Shown here one piece after another: positions 24,005 to 36,061 of a stretch of 64,000 nucleotides of DNA. The notes under the pieces are model-generated. The model had not been told where the DNA came from. It saw only the letters and a program-made list of their open reading frames with translations, and searched no databases. Numbering within the stretch: position 1 is the stretch's first letter; every line of letters starts with the position of its first letter. The position numbers were made by a program, and so were the translations under genes. The DNA comes from Pelodera strongyloides (taxonomy: Eukaryota; Nematoda; Chromadorea; Rhabditida; Rhabditidae): contig JAANDG010000247.1 in NCBI GenBank assembly GCA_036852015.1, forward strand, positions 1 through 64,000. Reading direction: 5' to 3'.

Positions 24005-24165
24005 ATTTAGTGGTCCGGTTTGTGAAAAGTCTGTTGGGCCACTGCATCCCATGTATTGCATGCAAATTGTGGTTAACTCTGCGCAGTTCATGCAGATATT
24101 CTACATGGAAATGGGCTGTCGAGCACAGTTTTCACAAACCTGAGCTCTACCACTTTTCACTTTAT
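24005..24165. mobile_element. family C inverted-repeat element
   Basis: Left end TTAGTGGTCCGGTTTGTGAA, right end TTCACAAACCTGAGCTCTAC. Inner CCACTGCATCCCATGTATTG pairs partly with CATGGAAATGGG. Contains GCATGCAAATTG. Confidence 0.75.
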
Positions 24166-25122
24166 TTATGAGTTAGTGTTTACTGTCAAAATAAGTTTTC
24201 GTTTTCAAATTCTAAATTATATTCGTTGCTATCTATTCAAAAGTGCACTCTTTTCTTCCCACTTGAATGTGAAATGACTATTTATCACAAAATAACATTG
24301 AAATTTTAGAAACCACCGCTGACTGTGCTCACTTGATAATCCTACACTAAAAGTAAGCGTTAGATGACAAAGAGTTATCAACACTTTTCTTAACTTTCTA
24401 TTTTTATTTTCTTCCGAACCGGAACCGGAAACTACTCACCATGGTGAAACTAGAGTTTGTCGCGAATTTCGCAAGGTTTTCGTCGCCAGGTTTTCGCATT
24501 CAGAAAGTTATTCGCACTAACTTGTGCCGTCAATAAGGATTTTTTATGTAGTAATTTTTATGCCGCGCACACTTTTTATGACTTTGGTTTTGGATGTATG
24601 TGTGTTGTATAGTATATAGTAATATGGATTTTCCCGCGAAACATAACGTTGTCGCGGTATTATCGACGCGATTCTTTGTCGCGCCAGTTTTTCGCGACGG
24701 GCAATTTTTGTTATGGAGGAATTTTGTTTCTTCCATATCCCTAATAAAGACGTGATGTATTTTTCATTTGGACTTAACTTTCTAAATTAAATCCGATAAA
24801 TGTAAGCTTAAAAAGGTGACAAGTATTCGGCGTATTGACCAGTTTTCTTCCTTTTAATCATTTTGCTTAAGCACTAGGGGATTAACACCACTACACAGAA
24901 AATAATCCGTACGCCCTTGGAAATTCAATATTATTTCACCCGCCAACCCCTGCCTTTTTATGTCAAGAAATAATGAATTGCAATGAGATTTCATCAGAAT
25001 TCGGTATTTATCTATGTCATGCGCTTGATGAGGATTTGTCTTAATAGAAGGCCATTTTCTTTGAAAGGAAATTGTTATATACGTCTATACGTCCCCCTAC
25101 ATATTGTGATTTTATTTACTAA

Positions 25123-25303
25123 TTAAAGCGGAATAACTTCCAGTTTTTGAAACGTATTTGGGAGATGTACATTCTCTTATGATGTAGGCAAATGAATATA
25201 ATCTGTCTAATAACCGTGCAGTAGTCACAGTAATTTGCATTACATGTACATCGGCACACGTCGTCAGCCATACGTTTCAAAACTGAGCGTTCTACCGCTT
25301 TAT
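25123..25303. mobile_element. family B MITE
   Basis: Starts TTAAAGCGGAATAACTTCC and ends CGTTCTACCGCTTTA, with inner TTTTTGAAACGTAT and ATACGTTTCAAAA. The core is AGGCAAATGAATATAATC. Confidence 0.85.
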
Positions 25304-26680
25304 ATAAAATACACTTTTTTTTCTATAAAAAATCTTAATTTTTACTCGCATTCAGTTTACTTTGTAAACACTAAATTTAGGTAGAACATCAATTCAGTGA
25401 ATTTATTAAAAATACAATTAGAGACTACGTAAAAATAACAAGAATTACTTTACATTTTTAATAGATTCTAGTACTACAAATACTCATGTATGTTCGTTTG
25501 ACATTTTTATTTCTCACTTTGCTCATTTCCTGAGAAAGTTCAAAAACAAATTTTCCCAGAAAGTTCTTATGAAATGACGCCATTTTACGATTTTACCCTA
25601 AAAAGATACATGACTTTCGTGATTATCTTCATTTTCATCTAGTTCTACGCCAATATGAAAAAAGCCAAAAAAATCGTAAAAAACTGGTTTATGTCTCTGC
25701 AACCACAACTCCACAATAATAGTAAATAAACCTTTTTTTTGCATTTGTAGCTATCAAAATATTATGGAGTAACAATATTTTTTTTGGTTTGTATAAATCG
25801 CTGTATTGTGTATTTCATCTCTAATTCCAAGTCCTCTGTCCTGTGATACTCAAGTCAAATACAATTAAATAAACTCACAAAACAATAAACTAATCAAAAA
25901 GAAAAATAATGTAGAAAATTCATAACAATTTTCTGTAAAAGCAGCGATAATCAAATTTGCGAAATTCAGAGTTGTCACTGTTGTAAGTGGAAAGCTAATA
26001 AAAAATTAGCACTCAAATCACGTTGAAATCACATTTACTTATTTTCTAACTATAAATACACTATGTTTGCTGCAAATAGTTATAATGGAAATTAAATATA
26101 ATATAGTAAAACCAGACTTTATATTCAATTTTTTTTTAATTCTTGCAAAGCCCTACACAATTTTCTAGGTTTGACAAAGAGCCCTTTTATTGGTTTCATT
26201 AGTGAACGTAAGAATGTTTATAGGGGAAATTAAGCGGATAAAGCCTATTCTAACTAAGTAAAAAGGGCTTTGGCTTATAAATAAGATGACACTGAAGTTG
26301 CTTTTACGTAAATCATATGTTATCATATGTTATTCAATTTTGCTCTCTTGCCTTAAAAATTTTGTTCTATATTATGAAAATAATAAGTTTTATATCTTAT
26401 TTTATGCAGACGTATGTATATTTTCAGATGTAAAGATCTGATAAAATTATGTACGCGATTCTTGATTATTGTTTTATTTGATTTAGCATTTCAACTGTTT
26501 ATTGTTTACACTAAAACCATCTGTTTATTCCTTCTTTTCTCTTTTGCGATTTAATGAATAATATCGTTTTAGATTTTCAATTGCTCTATTTGTTTATTTA
26601 TATTATTATCATTATATCTCCTTTGCTTTCAGGACAATGATATCTTTGTCGTTATTTTATCTTTATGTTTTATGTTTTAT

Positions 26681-26710
26681 AATGAATCAATTCAGATTTC
26701 TATTTTATGA
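26681..26710 (+). promoter_or_regulatory. unpaired splice acceptor upstream of the ATP-grasp start
   Basis: AATTCAG at 26689-26695 is followed by a 15-nt leader and the ATG at 26711. An acceptor this close to the start with no visible donor fits spliced-leader trans-splicing. Confidence 0.45.
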
Positions 26711-29700
26711 ATGCCCAACTATACTATAATCATCGTCCTATGGAAGCATCGATTAAATCTCTCCAAATTACATAAACCAAATAATGTACGATTATTCGTC
26801 GTAGGACCCCCAAGACTACTGTATGATGAGACAAAGTATGTTCAGTTTAATAATTTTCATCACCTAGTTCTTTTTGTACTAATTTGTATTACAAAATATG
26901 GGGGACACTTTTGGAATAGCCGCAATACTCAAAATACTAAAATTTTGCGCTTTGTACCTAAAAGATAAAAGCATAAATAAATAATAATGAGAATCAAACG
27001 CTCTACTAGCCGGATAAAAGTTAATATAATTATAAAATATCTCTTTCTTTATTTATTAATTAAATACAACAAAAGGTATAACAGTAAAGATGGCAGTAAA
27101 GACAATTTTATGGCAGTAAAGACAATTTTACATCTGTGTCTTTGATGTTTATACCGGGAGTCGTAAATCTCGAAGATCTACCCTTACTATCTATAATCTT
27201 CTCCCATAATGGATCGTATCTCAACAATATTGAAAAAGGTATAACAATATAAATAAGAAATATAAATTTCAAAATACATAAATCTAAAATTTCAGCGTCG
27301 ATGTTTATTACCAAGTGGAACCTCCGATGAAGGAGCACGAACATAGCCAACTTTTACAAAAGGTTTCATATTTTAATTATAAAATTTCATTATACCTATA
27401 CATTACCTATACATTACATTAGGTATTGACGCCTGCACCTATGCATTACGCTTGATTTCCATTGTTTTATTATCTAATTATGTTTGCTAATTATGGAGAA
27501 CACGACGAGTTATATACTACTTTCTCTTCGTCAGTTCATTTGGGTGCACACAGCTTGTGGTGTTATTTAATAAATTATAATAAATAATATATTTATTATT
27601 GTAACTTTATATACAATCTAAATGTTGAAAACAGTTCAACCAGATAGAAAAATTAATTAATCAACTTGATTTTGAATTTATTAGATTAGATTACTTCATT
27701 GCAATGTTTCAACTTGAACTTATTGCTGCATATCGGTTTTCGCCGAAGTAATAGTCGGATTTCTTTCAACAAGCTTTGGTATTGTAGTATCATAAATGGT
27801 GGCTGTGGAAAATGACAATTGACAAACCTTAATTATTTATTTATTTATTTATTACTAAGTATACCAAAAACTCCTATCCGAGGTTGAAAAAATACCGAAA
27901 ATATAGAACGCAAAAAATCTGTCGTAATGGTATACAAAAATAATTAGACTACGGTATACAAAAATAATTAGACTACGGTATTTAATTGCATTTCTTCAGG
28001 TTCGCGAGTTAGCCTCAGTCTACGCGGCCACTCAAAGGCGGATCGTGACCTTTGAGAAACGACTGCAAGTTGCCGTGGCGAAAATACGCTTTGAGATGGA
28101 TATAGAGGTTTGTTACGATTTATTTAAGTGTTTTATTTTATGCCTTGTCGTTGACTTGTTCCTGAAAGGTTGTATTTTTTTTTGTGAGGATGAAGTAGTG
28201 GGTACGACGTACGACTACGGTATATCGTTGCTAGTTTAGATTGTTGGTTGTCACCTCTTTGAGAACTTTATCTTTTTTTCCCCATGAAAACCTGCTGTTT
28301 ATGTGCAATTTAATCCTTCATTGTTGTAGTTCCATGGTCACGGCCCATACAGCTCCCCTTATACTAGTTTATTTCAGAGCTTTAACTTTAATAAATTTAA
28401 CAGATAATGTTGTTATTTAGGGCTTCACGCCTGATCAATTAGAACAACTTACTCGTCTACGGGATACGCAGTCCGTAACAAGGAGGGGTGGACTGAGCAC
28501 AGTGAGGTGAGATCAAATTTGATTAATTATAAATTAAGTCCAGTGTTACCTCTGGATTGAAAACGGGGGAGAGGGATTTAAGCTACAGAGAGAGAGGGAG
28601 ACAGAGAGAGAAGAGAGAGAGACGAGAAGGGAGAACGAGAGAAGAGAGAGAGAGACGAGCAGATAGGAAGAGAGAAGAGAGAGAGAGAGGGAAAAGAGAA
28701 AGAAAAAAATATAAAGGAAGATTATTCCAGGCATTGCTCCCTTACCGGCGTGCCGCAACCCGAGCAATGGGTGGAAGTGGCGAAGAATCACCTGGGCGGA
28801 TTTCCTCTTTTCATAAGACCTTCAAAGAGCACAACGTGCATGCACGCAATGAGTATCGCTAGGAACGAGGACGAGTTGAAGTCGTGGATAAGGGTAAGCA
28901 CTTAGCGGTTACCCTTTCCATAAGGGAACGTCAGTATCAGTAGCATGTAAAGTGCAGTATGCTGTCTTTTAGAGTCCCGCAGGCACAATTCTGATTGTTA
29001 TTAAAAGTATTATCGATGTGAAGACGTAGCGCAACATTTATTACACACAGCCATATCTAACTACAATCAAAATAACCGGAGAAAACACCAAGTATATACA
29101 GGAATTAATCAACAATAATAATTAAAATCTTATTATATAAAAGAGTAACTGTAGCGTAATTTGCATATCGATGTGCGTTACGGAAATGCAAATTTTAGAC
29201 AATTGTTCCGCGTGTTCGGGTATAAAAAGAGTGTCGCAGCTCAATATCGGAGTATGCATATGCAATTTTTCCTCTTACGTGAATTTCTTATGATACGTTT
29301 GAAACTTTGTATATAAGTATGTCCATGCTATATCCATACATAAATCGCCTCAGGTGGCGTGAGCCGACTGGTAAATGATAAATCATTTAGACGCGGCTCT
29401 CGCGTGGTCGCACTGATGAAGAGTATATGATTGAGGAGTGTTTGGAGGATGGGCATGAATTCACGGCAGTTTGTTCAGTGAAGAGTGGGCTTGTCGGTGA
29501 GATTTGCTAGTGTTATGTATCGGGACAAATAAAGCTATTCAGGTTCAGTCTCGCCAGAGCGCAGGCTTTAGCTATGAAGTTATTAACAAGCTTAGACTCA
29601 GCAGTAGCAAAAGATATTCATGAAAATAACGATATGCGAAATGAGGTCTGAGTTCTATTCAGTAAATATTTTACAGTATTGTATCACTGCTAGCTAGTTG

Positions 29701-32700
29701 AGAGATCTTGGTTGCGCTAACCATTTTTTTACAACGGTTGTAAAGTTTCGTAATTTTTAAACAACGAGTTTTAGTCGAAATTAAAAACTCTACAGAATGA
29801 GCTACTCCGCATTTGCTAACTCCATAGTGACCCATTGCGATTCCCTCTGCCACGCGATTATCATTTGCGCATGCGCATCTCTGAGCACATTTAGCGATGG
29901 CGACGCCGCACGCCCGCGAACTTTAGTAGTGAATGACGTCTACCTTTAATACAGCGGCTAGAGTATATTAAAGTTTTAGAAAAATAAAAACAATAATTTA
30001 GGGTGTATCTGCACGGTCGACACTCACAGAAGCAAATTTGAATGTATTAGCGACCAACGGCCATACGTTATTGAATACCTAAACGTGGATCAAACAAGGG
30101 ATGTACTTCCTGGGGTAACTTTGTCTATTATTTTTCTTTTGTAATAATGAGCTGACAATAGATTTTTAGACGATTGTGTCTTTGAGAATTGACAATAAAA
30201 CGAAGTTAATTTGAAACAAGCCCGTAGTTGGAGCTTATAATAGACCTTTGAAATCTTGTAATTGCTCCTTTATGATTCATAAGATAATTTAGAAAAGACA
30301 AAAGGAATAGCAGACTTGTATTTTTTTCAGGTTGAGTCTTTTGTGATGCAAGCAATCAAAACGATTTTTGCCAAGTCGACTGCTGGAGTACTTTTTATTA
30401 GTGGATTTTATAAGGTGAGGTGGTTCTGGTATATTTGCATCTCAATTGTTTTCATGCATTTTCTAGATCATGGGAAACTAAAAACCCCGATTTCGCCCCG
30501 ATCAAGTCCCTCAAAAAATCCGGCCGTGATCGGGGCGAAATCGGGGTTTTTCGACAATGGATCGGGGCGAAATCGGGGTTTTTTGAAAGAATCGGGGCGA
30601 AATCCGGCCTTGTTCCCAATTATGCCCCGATTATTTGTGATCGGGGCGAAATCGGGACGTGATCGGGCTTTTTGTGGGGTTTTTTGACAGGATCGGGGCG
30701 AAATCGGGGTTTTTTGACAAATAATCGGGGCGAAATCGGGGTTTTCACTTTCCTGTGATGATATTCTGATAACTAAGAAATTCAAGCTAATGAAATTAAA
30801 ATCCGAAATCAGTCCTAATTGTAAGACAAATTTTCTATTCGGTTTTCTTTTCGACGTACAAGACATTATGCACGGTTCGTATCTTCATAATTCATAACAT
30901 ATGTCATTTTATTCCACCGGTTTCGGCTTTACGCCATCATCCGGACATCCTGCAAAAAAAATGTAGTTACAAAAATTACAGCCAATATACCTAGCATAAA
31001 TCCAGACATAAAATACTACATAATATAAATATGAAATACCACTATGATTCGCGTGTTTTTGAGTTTTATATTGGGAGTCGGAAGAAGCTCTGATTATATC
31101 ATCTATCTGTTGCAAATGGCGGCATCCCTCAAGCAGCACGCCAACAAACAAATATGTCATTTTGTTTCCGTGGGGAAGGACCTGACACCTTTACAGTATC
31201 GGTGAACTTATTTATAATGTATATATTAATTTTATTTAGGGCCATAATGAGATCTACTTCCTCGGTGTGCACCTTGAACCCAGCTACGATTGTTTCTGTA
31301 GCCTTTTGCATTTACCGAAAAACTCGAAAAATTGGGAGGAGTTAGTGGTGGAGGGGCTGATAGAAACAGCCGAAGACCAGGTGAGATTCTGTTAAATAAA
31401 ATAAGCCTTGACGCTTCAAGAGTGTGCCCCTTTTTTATTCAAATGTGGTACACAATAGCTTTAATAAAGTTTGCTTGCGACATGTTCGGCATAGGTCCTG
31501 AGCATTAGGCGATGAGTGAGAAATTTCTCGAAGTCAGCTTGCTCGCATTTTAAGTTACAAGGTAACAAAAAATTACTCTTAAAATAGTAAACAAGTTTAA
31601 TTTCATTTTAAGTAACCCTTAAAATAGTAAACAAAATGTTTAAGTTCATATGTCCTGAGCCATGAGTCCTGAATGAGGACAAGAAGGTTTTTTTTACAAA
31701 AAAATTTATTCTAACACAAATTCTTCGTAATTACAGAACGGAATTATCGCGCCCTCTTCTTCTTATCATTGTGTGATCAATTTTCCGTCACAAGAAGGCG
31801 TACTGATCCACCAGACGAGCATCCCAAAGAGACGGTACGTGCTTTGTTGCACGAAATAATAATATGGTTTATTGGAAAACAATAAATAACTAAACAATAA
31901 AGGAGCATGCAGTGTAATAATGGACAACTAATGTCAAATGTCAACCAACAGGAACCCTAAGATAAGGCGCTTCACAACGCACGTATACTGACGAGGGACC
32001 AAAAAATAAATAACCAAATAAAAATTTTGTGCGTCAAGAGCATGCACCTTTATTCAATGGCGGTAAAACACAATGTTCAAAGTTTGCTTGCCAATACAAA
32101 TTTGTGATAACTCTGAGTGTTTCGGAATGCAGTTTTTACAGTAATGTTTCCGAACATTTTATGTTTTTGTTCAAGAAAATTCTTTTCCGTGTGCCCGAAT
32201 AATCTGACATTTTTTTAACTTTAGAACGTCCGAAATGCGTGTCTGCTGGCGAGCCTCCGAAGGTCAAGAGCTCAGAGAAGCAGACAGTGCCGACGATAAC
32301 GTTGTTCAGGTAATTGGGCAATTATGAAATAAGGTATTTAGCAATTCAAAATGTTAAGATTTAAATTGCACCTAAAAGAATAAGAGCGTTCAGTCGCGCC
32401 GAGCGTTTTTAATAATCCCCCCCAACAGCAGTTTTTTTGGATGTTATAAAAGACTAACTGCAAAAGACTACGGAGCTTTATCATCTTTATACTGCGTTTC
32501 TAAGTAAACAGTTGAATTCCATTATGTGCTTTTACAGCGGATGAACAAGTACATTTCCGTATAATACAAGGGATTGCTTTATCAAACATATGTCAAAACC
32601 ACGTGTAATTCCACTTTAATACTTTCAGGTGTTCCTGAGTAACAATCACCGTGGTCGTATGTTGGAGGAAGCCGCGGATATAGCCCAAAATACTGATATT

Positions 32701-32808
32701 ACCATAGACAGAAACACTATTGAACAAAGGCACAATGCATGCCGAAGGACGCTTGCACGACTATCAAATCAAAAGGAGCTAATCAGAAGTTGCACGACAA
32801 CTGACTGA
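26711..32808 (+). CDS. ATP-grasp-fold protein, divergent
   Basis: Eleven exons: 26711-26875, 28000-28107, 28421-28506, 28731-28893, 29391-29496, 30002-30114, 30331-30414, 31240-31380, 31737-31834, 32225-32309 and 32629-32808 (TGA). All junctions are GT-AG and in phase, giving about 442 residues. The N-terminal Rossmann-like part reads NVRLFVVGPPRLLYDE (about 25-40) and RIVTFEKRLQVAVAKIR (about 69-85). The central ATP-grasp signature includes GGFPLFIRPSKSTT (142-155), EEYMIEECLEDGHEFTAV (184-201) and RPYVIEYL. The C-terminal lobe includes GVLFISGFYK and NEIYFLGVHLEPSYD (278-292). This layout resembles carnosine-synthase-like and other amino-acid ligase ATP-grasp proteins, so ATP-dependent carboxylate-amine ligation is the ancestral activity. 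However, the usual ATP-binding Lys of the FPxxxKP strand is Arg, and the usual ExN metal pair of the LEVNPRPS-type motif is replaced (LGVHLEPS), so activity is doubtful. The join of exon 1 to exon 2 is the weakest; a short exon may be missing. Confidence 0.78.
27108..27360. other. coding-like segment inside an intron, strand unresolved
   Basis: On the minus strand a frame ending at TAA (27108) reads YDPLWEKIIDSKGRSSRFTT and is followed by AATAAA hexamers near 27060, as in a gene's 3' end. On the plus strand the same DNA reads PGVVNLEDLPLLSIIFSHNG, and a separate segment after a good TTTCAG acceptor (about 27296) reads VDVYYQVEPPMKEHEHSQLL before a GTTTCA donor. Neither reading joins in phase with the ATP-grasp exons. 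It may be a remnant of another gene. Confidence 0.3.
27497..27590 (+). repeat. family M retroposon-like segment, copy 2
   Basis: CACGACGAGTTATATACTAC, then GTGCACACAGCTTGTGGTG, then TTATTTAATAAAT tail. Lies in the first intron of the ATP-grasp gene, same strand. Confidence 0.6.
28575..28720 (+). repeat. (GA)n-rich purine tract in intron
   Basis: Degenerate GAGAGA/GAGAAG tract that ends shortly before the acceptor at 28730. Overlapping ORFs on both strands are low-complexity artefacts. Confidence 0.9.
30486..30746. repeat. GATCGGGGCGAAATCGGG minisatellite-like cluster in intron
   Basis: About seven copies of GATCGGGGCGAAATCGGG with TTTTT(T)GA spacers, plus one reverse-complement copy at the left (GATTTCGCCCCGATC). 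It is strikingly GC-rich against the AT-rich intron. It lies in the intron 30415-31239 of the ATP-grasp gene. The overlapping ORFs on both strands are artefacts. Confidence 0.85.
31425..31510 (-). repeat. SINE tail-like fragment
   Basis: GTGCCCCTTTTTTATTCAA followed by TTGCTTGCGACATGTTCGGC and GGTCCTGAGCA matches the 3' part of the element at 36062-36350. Another fragment is at 32035-32100. Confidence 0.5.
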
Positions 32809-32811
32809 ACG

Positions 32812-32897
32812 TTGTGGAGTGGATTGGAACCTGCGACTTCCTGATACCGTCGGCGCCACTAACCACCACACCACGGTAGCATCCACTGCATTCACAT
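32812..32897 (-). repeat. tRNA-derived segment just after the ATP-grasp stop
   Basis: On the minus strand GTGGTGTGGTGGTTAGTGGC resembles a tRNA 5' half with an A box, and AGGTTCCAATCC is a B box about 30 nt later. The acceptor-like arms GTGGTGT and ACTCCAC can pair, but the T stem is poor. It is more likely the head of a SINE than a working tRNA gene. Confidence 0.55.
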
Positions 32898-33137
32898 AAC
32901 GCCACAATGAGCTTTTCTTTATTGTGTATTTTCAGCTGACTCAAATTTAAAAAGAATATTTTAGTATATGACACTTTGGTTGCTCATTTTCAAAGATCTC
33001 TTTATCTTGTGTTGTGAAGAATTATTTATGTAGTTGTAGTTGCCCAGGGATCATGTCCATGATGCTTTGCTACCTAACAAGTAACAACTAAGAAAATACC
33101 GTAATACCATGCACCCTTGTTCTTGCACCGTATACGT

Positions 33138-33317
33138 ATAAAGCGGTATAACAGCCGTTTTTGAAACGTATGCTGATGCTGTATTTCCATGTAATGCGTA
33201 GGAACTAACTGCGCTATAGTGCGCGATTTTTATTCTGATTATATTCATTTGCATACAAGACATGGGAATGCTGGTCACCAACGTACGGTTCAAAAACCGG
33301 GTGTTATACCGCTTTAA
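33138..33317. mobile_element. family B MITE
   Basis: Starts ATAAAGCGGTATAACAGCCG and ends GGGTGTTATACCGCTTTA, with inner TTTTTGAAACGTATG/CGTACGGTTCAAAAA. The core has TTCATTTGCATACA. Confidence 0.92.
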
Positions 33318-33610
33318 ACCACAAAGCAAACCAAACGTTTCGATATCATTTCTATTTTGAGAATTGTTTCACAGAAAGTTCTCTGTTGACCGTCGGCTTT
33401 TGGTTTCAAATACATATTTGCTTTTTCTTTTCTTTATTTAACTTTCTCTTTCTTTTTTTTGCAACTGTGATGCTGATCAACACGGAGTTTCGAAATTTTT
33501 ATTTTATTTTGTGGAGCTGATGAATAAATATATTTGTATTTATTTTTGGACTGACTGAAAATAAAATGACAAAATATACAGACAATCGTAAACAATTGTG
33601 GAAAAGCAAC

Positions 33611-33792
33611 TTGAAGCGAAATACTGTCTGGTTTTTGAAACACATCGTGTACACCATCATTCTTTTGCAGCTGATGCAAATTAACATAAATTATGATAAA
33701 AAATCGAGCTAAATTCGATTAACTTAGCATAAATGCATAAAAATGCAGGTGTCCACGATGCGCTTCAAAAACCGGCTGGTATTTCGCCTTAA
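33611..33792. mobile_element. family A MITE
   Basis: Starts TTGAAGCGAAATACTGTCTGG and ends CCGGCTGGTATTTCGCCTTAA. Inner TTTGAAACACATCGTG/CACGATGCGCTTCAAA. Octamer ATGCAAAT. Confidence 0.9.
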
Positions 33793-34015
33793 TATAGTAA
33801 ATCTTTTATATAGTAAACAGTAAACATACAGTAAACAAATTGCTCACAGTTGCGGAATTAGAATGAAATCAACAGCAGCGAAACAACTCAAGCAATTGAA
33901 ACATATTGGATATTGCCACCCAAAAGTAATATCAGCCGAAAATGCTTTTTACCGCATTGAGATCCTACCCAAACTACTCAATTTGCACATTTTTAGTGAG
34001 TATACTGCACGGTCT

Positions 34016-34119
34016 TTTAAAGCGGTATAGTAGCCGGTTTTGGAAACGTACGATGGTATTTCCATGTTGGGCATGCAAATATCTTTTACCCTTACGTACC
34101 GGCCGTTATATCGCTTTAA
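34016..34119. mobile_element. short internally deleted family B MITE
   Basis: Starts TTTAAAGCGGTATAGTAGCC and ends CGGCCGTTATATCGCTTTAA over only 104 bp. The octamer ATGCAAAT is retained although most of the interior is gone. Confidence 0.85.
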
Positions 34120-34265
34120 CTTGTGCTACCAATATAACAGATAAGCTACATGAACTATGCTATAAACCACACGAATGATCAACATTGGACCACAGAATGT
34201 GTTGGGAACACTGTGTGACACGGAATAATTGCACAAGTATTTAGGAATTAACGAGCCGGGAAGTC

Positions 34266-34271
34266 TGGCCT

Positions 34272-34340
<69 letters not shown>

Positions 34341-34442
34341 CCCTCTTTCTCTCTCTCCTGTCCCTATTCATATTCGCTCTCCCCACTCTCTCTCTCCCTC
34401 TCTCTATTTCTCCCTCTCTCTGTCTCTATATCTCTCTCTTTA
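34266..34442 (+). repeat. (TC)n / pyrimidine-rich tract
   Basis: About 65 bp of pure CT repeat followed by degenerate CTCTCTCC-type sequence. Artefactual ORFs overlap it on both strands. Confidence 0.95.
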
Positions 34443-34787
34443 AAATTCTCTGTTTATAGTACCTCGCTCCCCATACTGTAGAGACTGAAAAAAGCTGTCA
34501 ATACGCGATAATCACCCTCAACGAAAAAAAAAATGATTGCAGTGGTAACGGGAATGGCAACTCAATTTTACTTTCACTCCCGAACTCTCGTCAACCAGAT
34601 CTTTATTCGCTTTATGGAGTTTAGTTATGATTTATGAAAATTTGCGTGATATCCCCGCTACTGCCTGAAATGCTACGGTACTCATGATTGAAGCGCTAAA
34701 GTCTGCTCTCAAACAAATCCTTAGCTATCTGAATCGCCCTTTGAAGGAAACGAACTCAAAGGAGCACTACCATTTTGCGTTTTCCGT

Positions 34788-34818
34788 TAGCTTAGGCTTA
34801 GGCTCAGGGGCTTAGGCT
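34788..34818. repeat. degenerate telomere-like TTAGGC tract
   Basis: TTAGCTTAGGCTTAGGCTC followed by GGCTTAGGC, about four recognisable units. Confidence 0.6.
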
Positions 34819-36061
34819 GACGCTCTCCGTTAGCCACTCTTTTCGTCTAGTACGCGTGCCGAGAATGCGATTCGAAATTCTAAGGGAGAAACTAGCATCA
34901 AGCTTCTGGATAGATGACTAAACCGAGCATCTTCCGCACGAGTCTACCGCGTCCGTCTTGAAATCTCCGCGTTTGCGCCACGCGCGTCATCAAACGATAA
35001 TTGACAGCTCTGATCGTTGCGGAAAACGCGGAAAACACACGTAGAATGGAGATGACGCGTCTGGATTTGAAAATGTCTTATATTATGTCTAGCCAAATCG
35101 GGTTTATTTATTTGAGAATCTCATTTTGGTTCAACTAACTGCTATTGTACAAGTAACTCGTTGTTAATTTTATTACATGAATTGTTTGTGTTGTCACAGG
35201 CTGTTTCAAAGGCTTGCTAACCAGTAACTATTTAACAAGGTTATTTTTAAAACTATGTCACATTTTCCGTAATTTCAGAAGCTCAATCTCATAAAATTCA
35301 CAGCAGTCTGTCGTGGACCTAAGTCCAAAAGTCCATCAGTCAAAGTAAAATATGCCATAAAATAAAGTCAACTAACACAAAAATAGCAATAAAATATCCA
35401 ACAAATCATGATAAATTACATTGCCTTTCTTTGTGTAAACCCATTGAATGCGTGGTCCACAGCATAACAAAAGAACTTATCAAACGATAATAGAAAATCC
35501 ATTTTTACAACGCAAAATTGTATCAAAATTCGCCGAAAAAGAATTAAAATGTGGCACTTTTTAGCCAAAAAATAATGGAAATTTCACGTGATGAGTAATT
35601 ATTGGGATATTTTTTATTATTATTTTTTTTTGACCTCATACATCATACAGTAGCGGTATTTACACGATAGAACTCTAATATACTTCCATGTATCTTTTAG
35701 AATCTATACGCAAAGTATTTTAAATTTCTTTCAAGATTTACAAGTAATAGTAATGTAAAATCATTTCATACTTTCCTAGTTTTCCTTCTTACTCACAGAA
35801 TGGGATTTGTTTTTAATTTGTACAAGTTGCCAAAAAAAAACTATTGTTTTTGCGGAGAAAGAACCAATTTTTTCATTAAAGATAAACAATTTATACTTTA
35901 TATTTTGTCCATGAGTCAGAGAAAAAAATGACGACAAAGAGGCAGACATAAGAGGTCTCGGAAGTATATTCAATTCAAACTTGTTCTTCTTCAAATTTAT
36001 TTACTGGCGTACGTAAATGTTTTCTGTGATCTCTTAATCATTTAATTTTTGTTTTTGCTTT

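Larger units (their letters stand above)
19084..26695. other. 7.6-kb gene-poor interval
   Basis: No exon chain was found on either strand. The interval contains two long inverted-repeat elements, one family A, one family B and one family C element, one TTTGGTGACC-type repeat and long AT-rich stretches (20.2-21.3 kb and 25.3-26.7 kb). Promoter elements of the flanking genes should lie here but none is recognisable. Confidence 0.5.

Noticed and set aside
28546..28862. ORFs across the GA-rich tract on both strands
   Set aside because: Low-complexity artefact. The true exon in this area is 28731-28893 in a different frame.
30316..30866. Overlapping ORFs and a CRISPR-like look to the GATCGGGG cluster
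   Set aside because: Spacers are short T-rich and not unique, one unit is inverted, and the cluster lies in a eukaryotic intron. Not a CRISPR array; ORFs come from the repeat.
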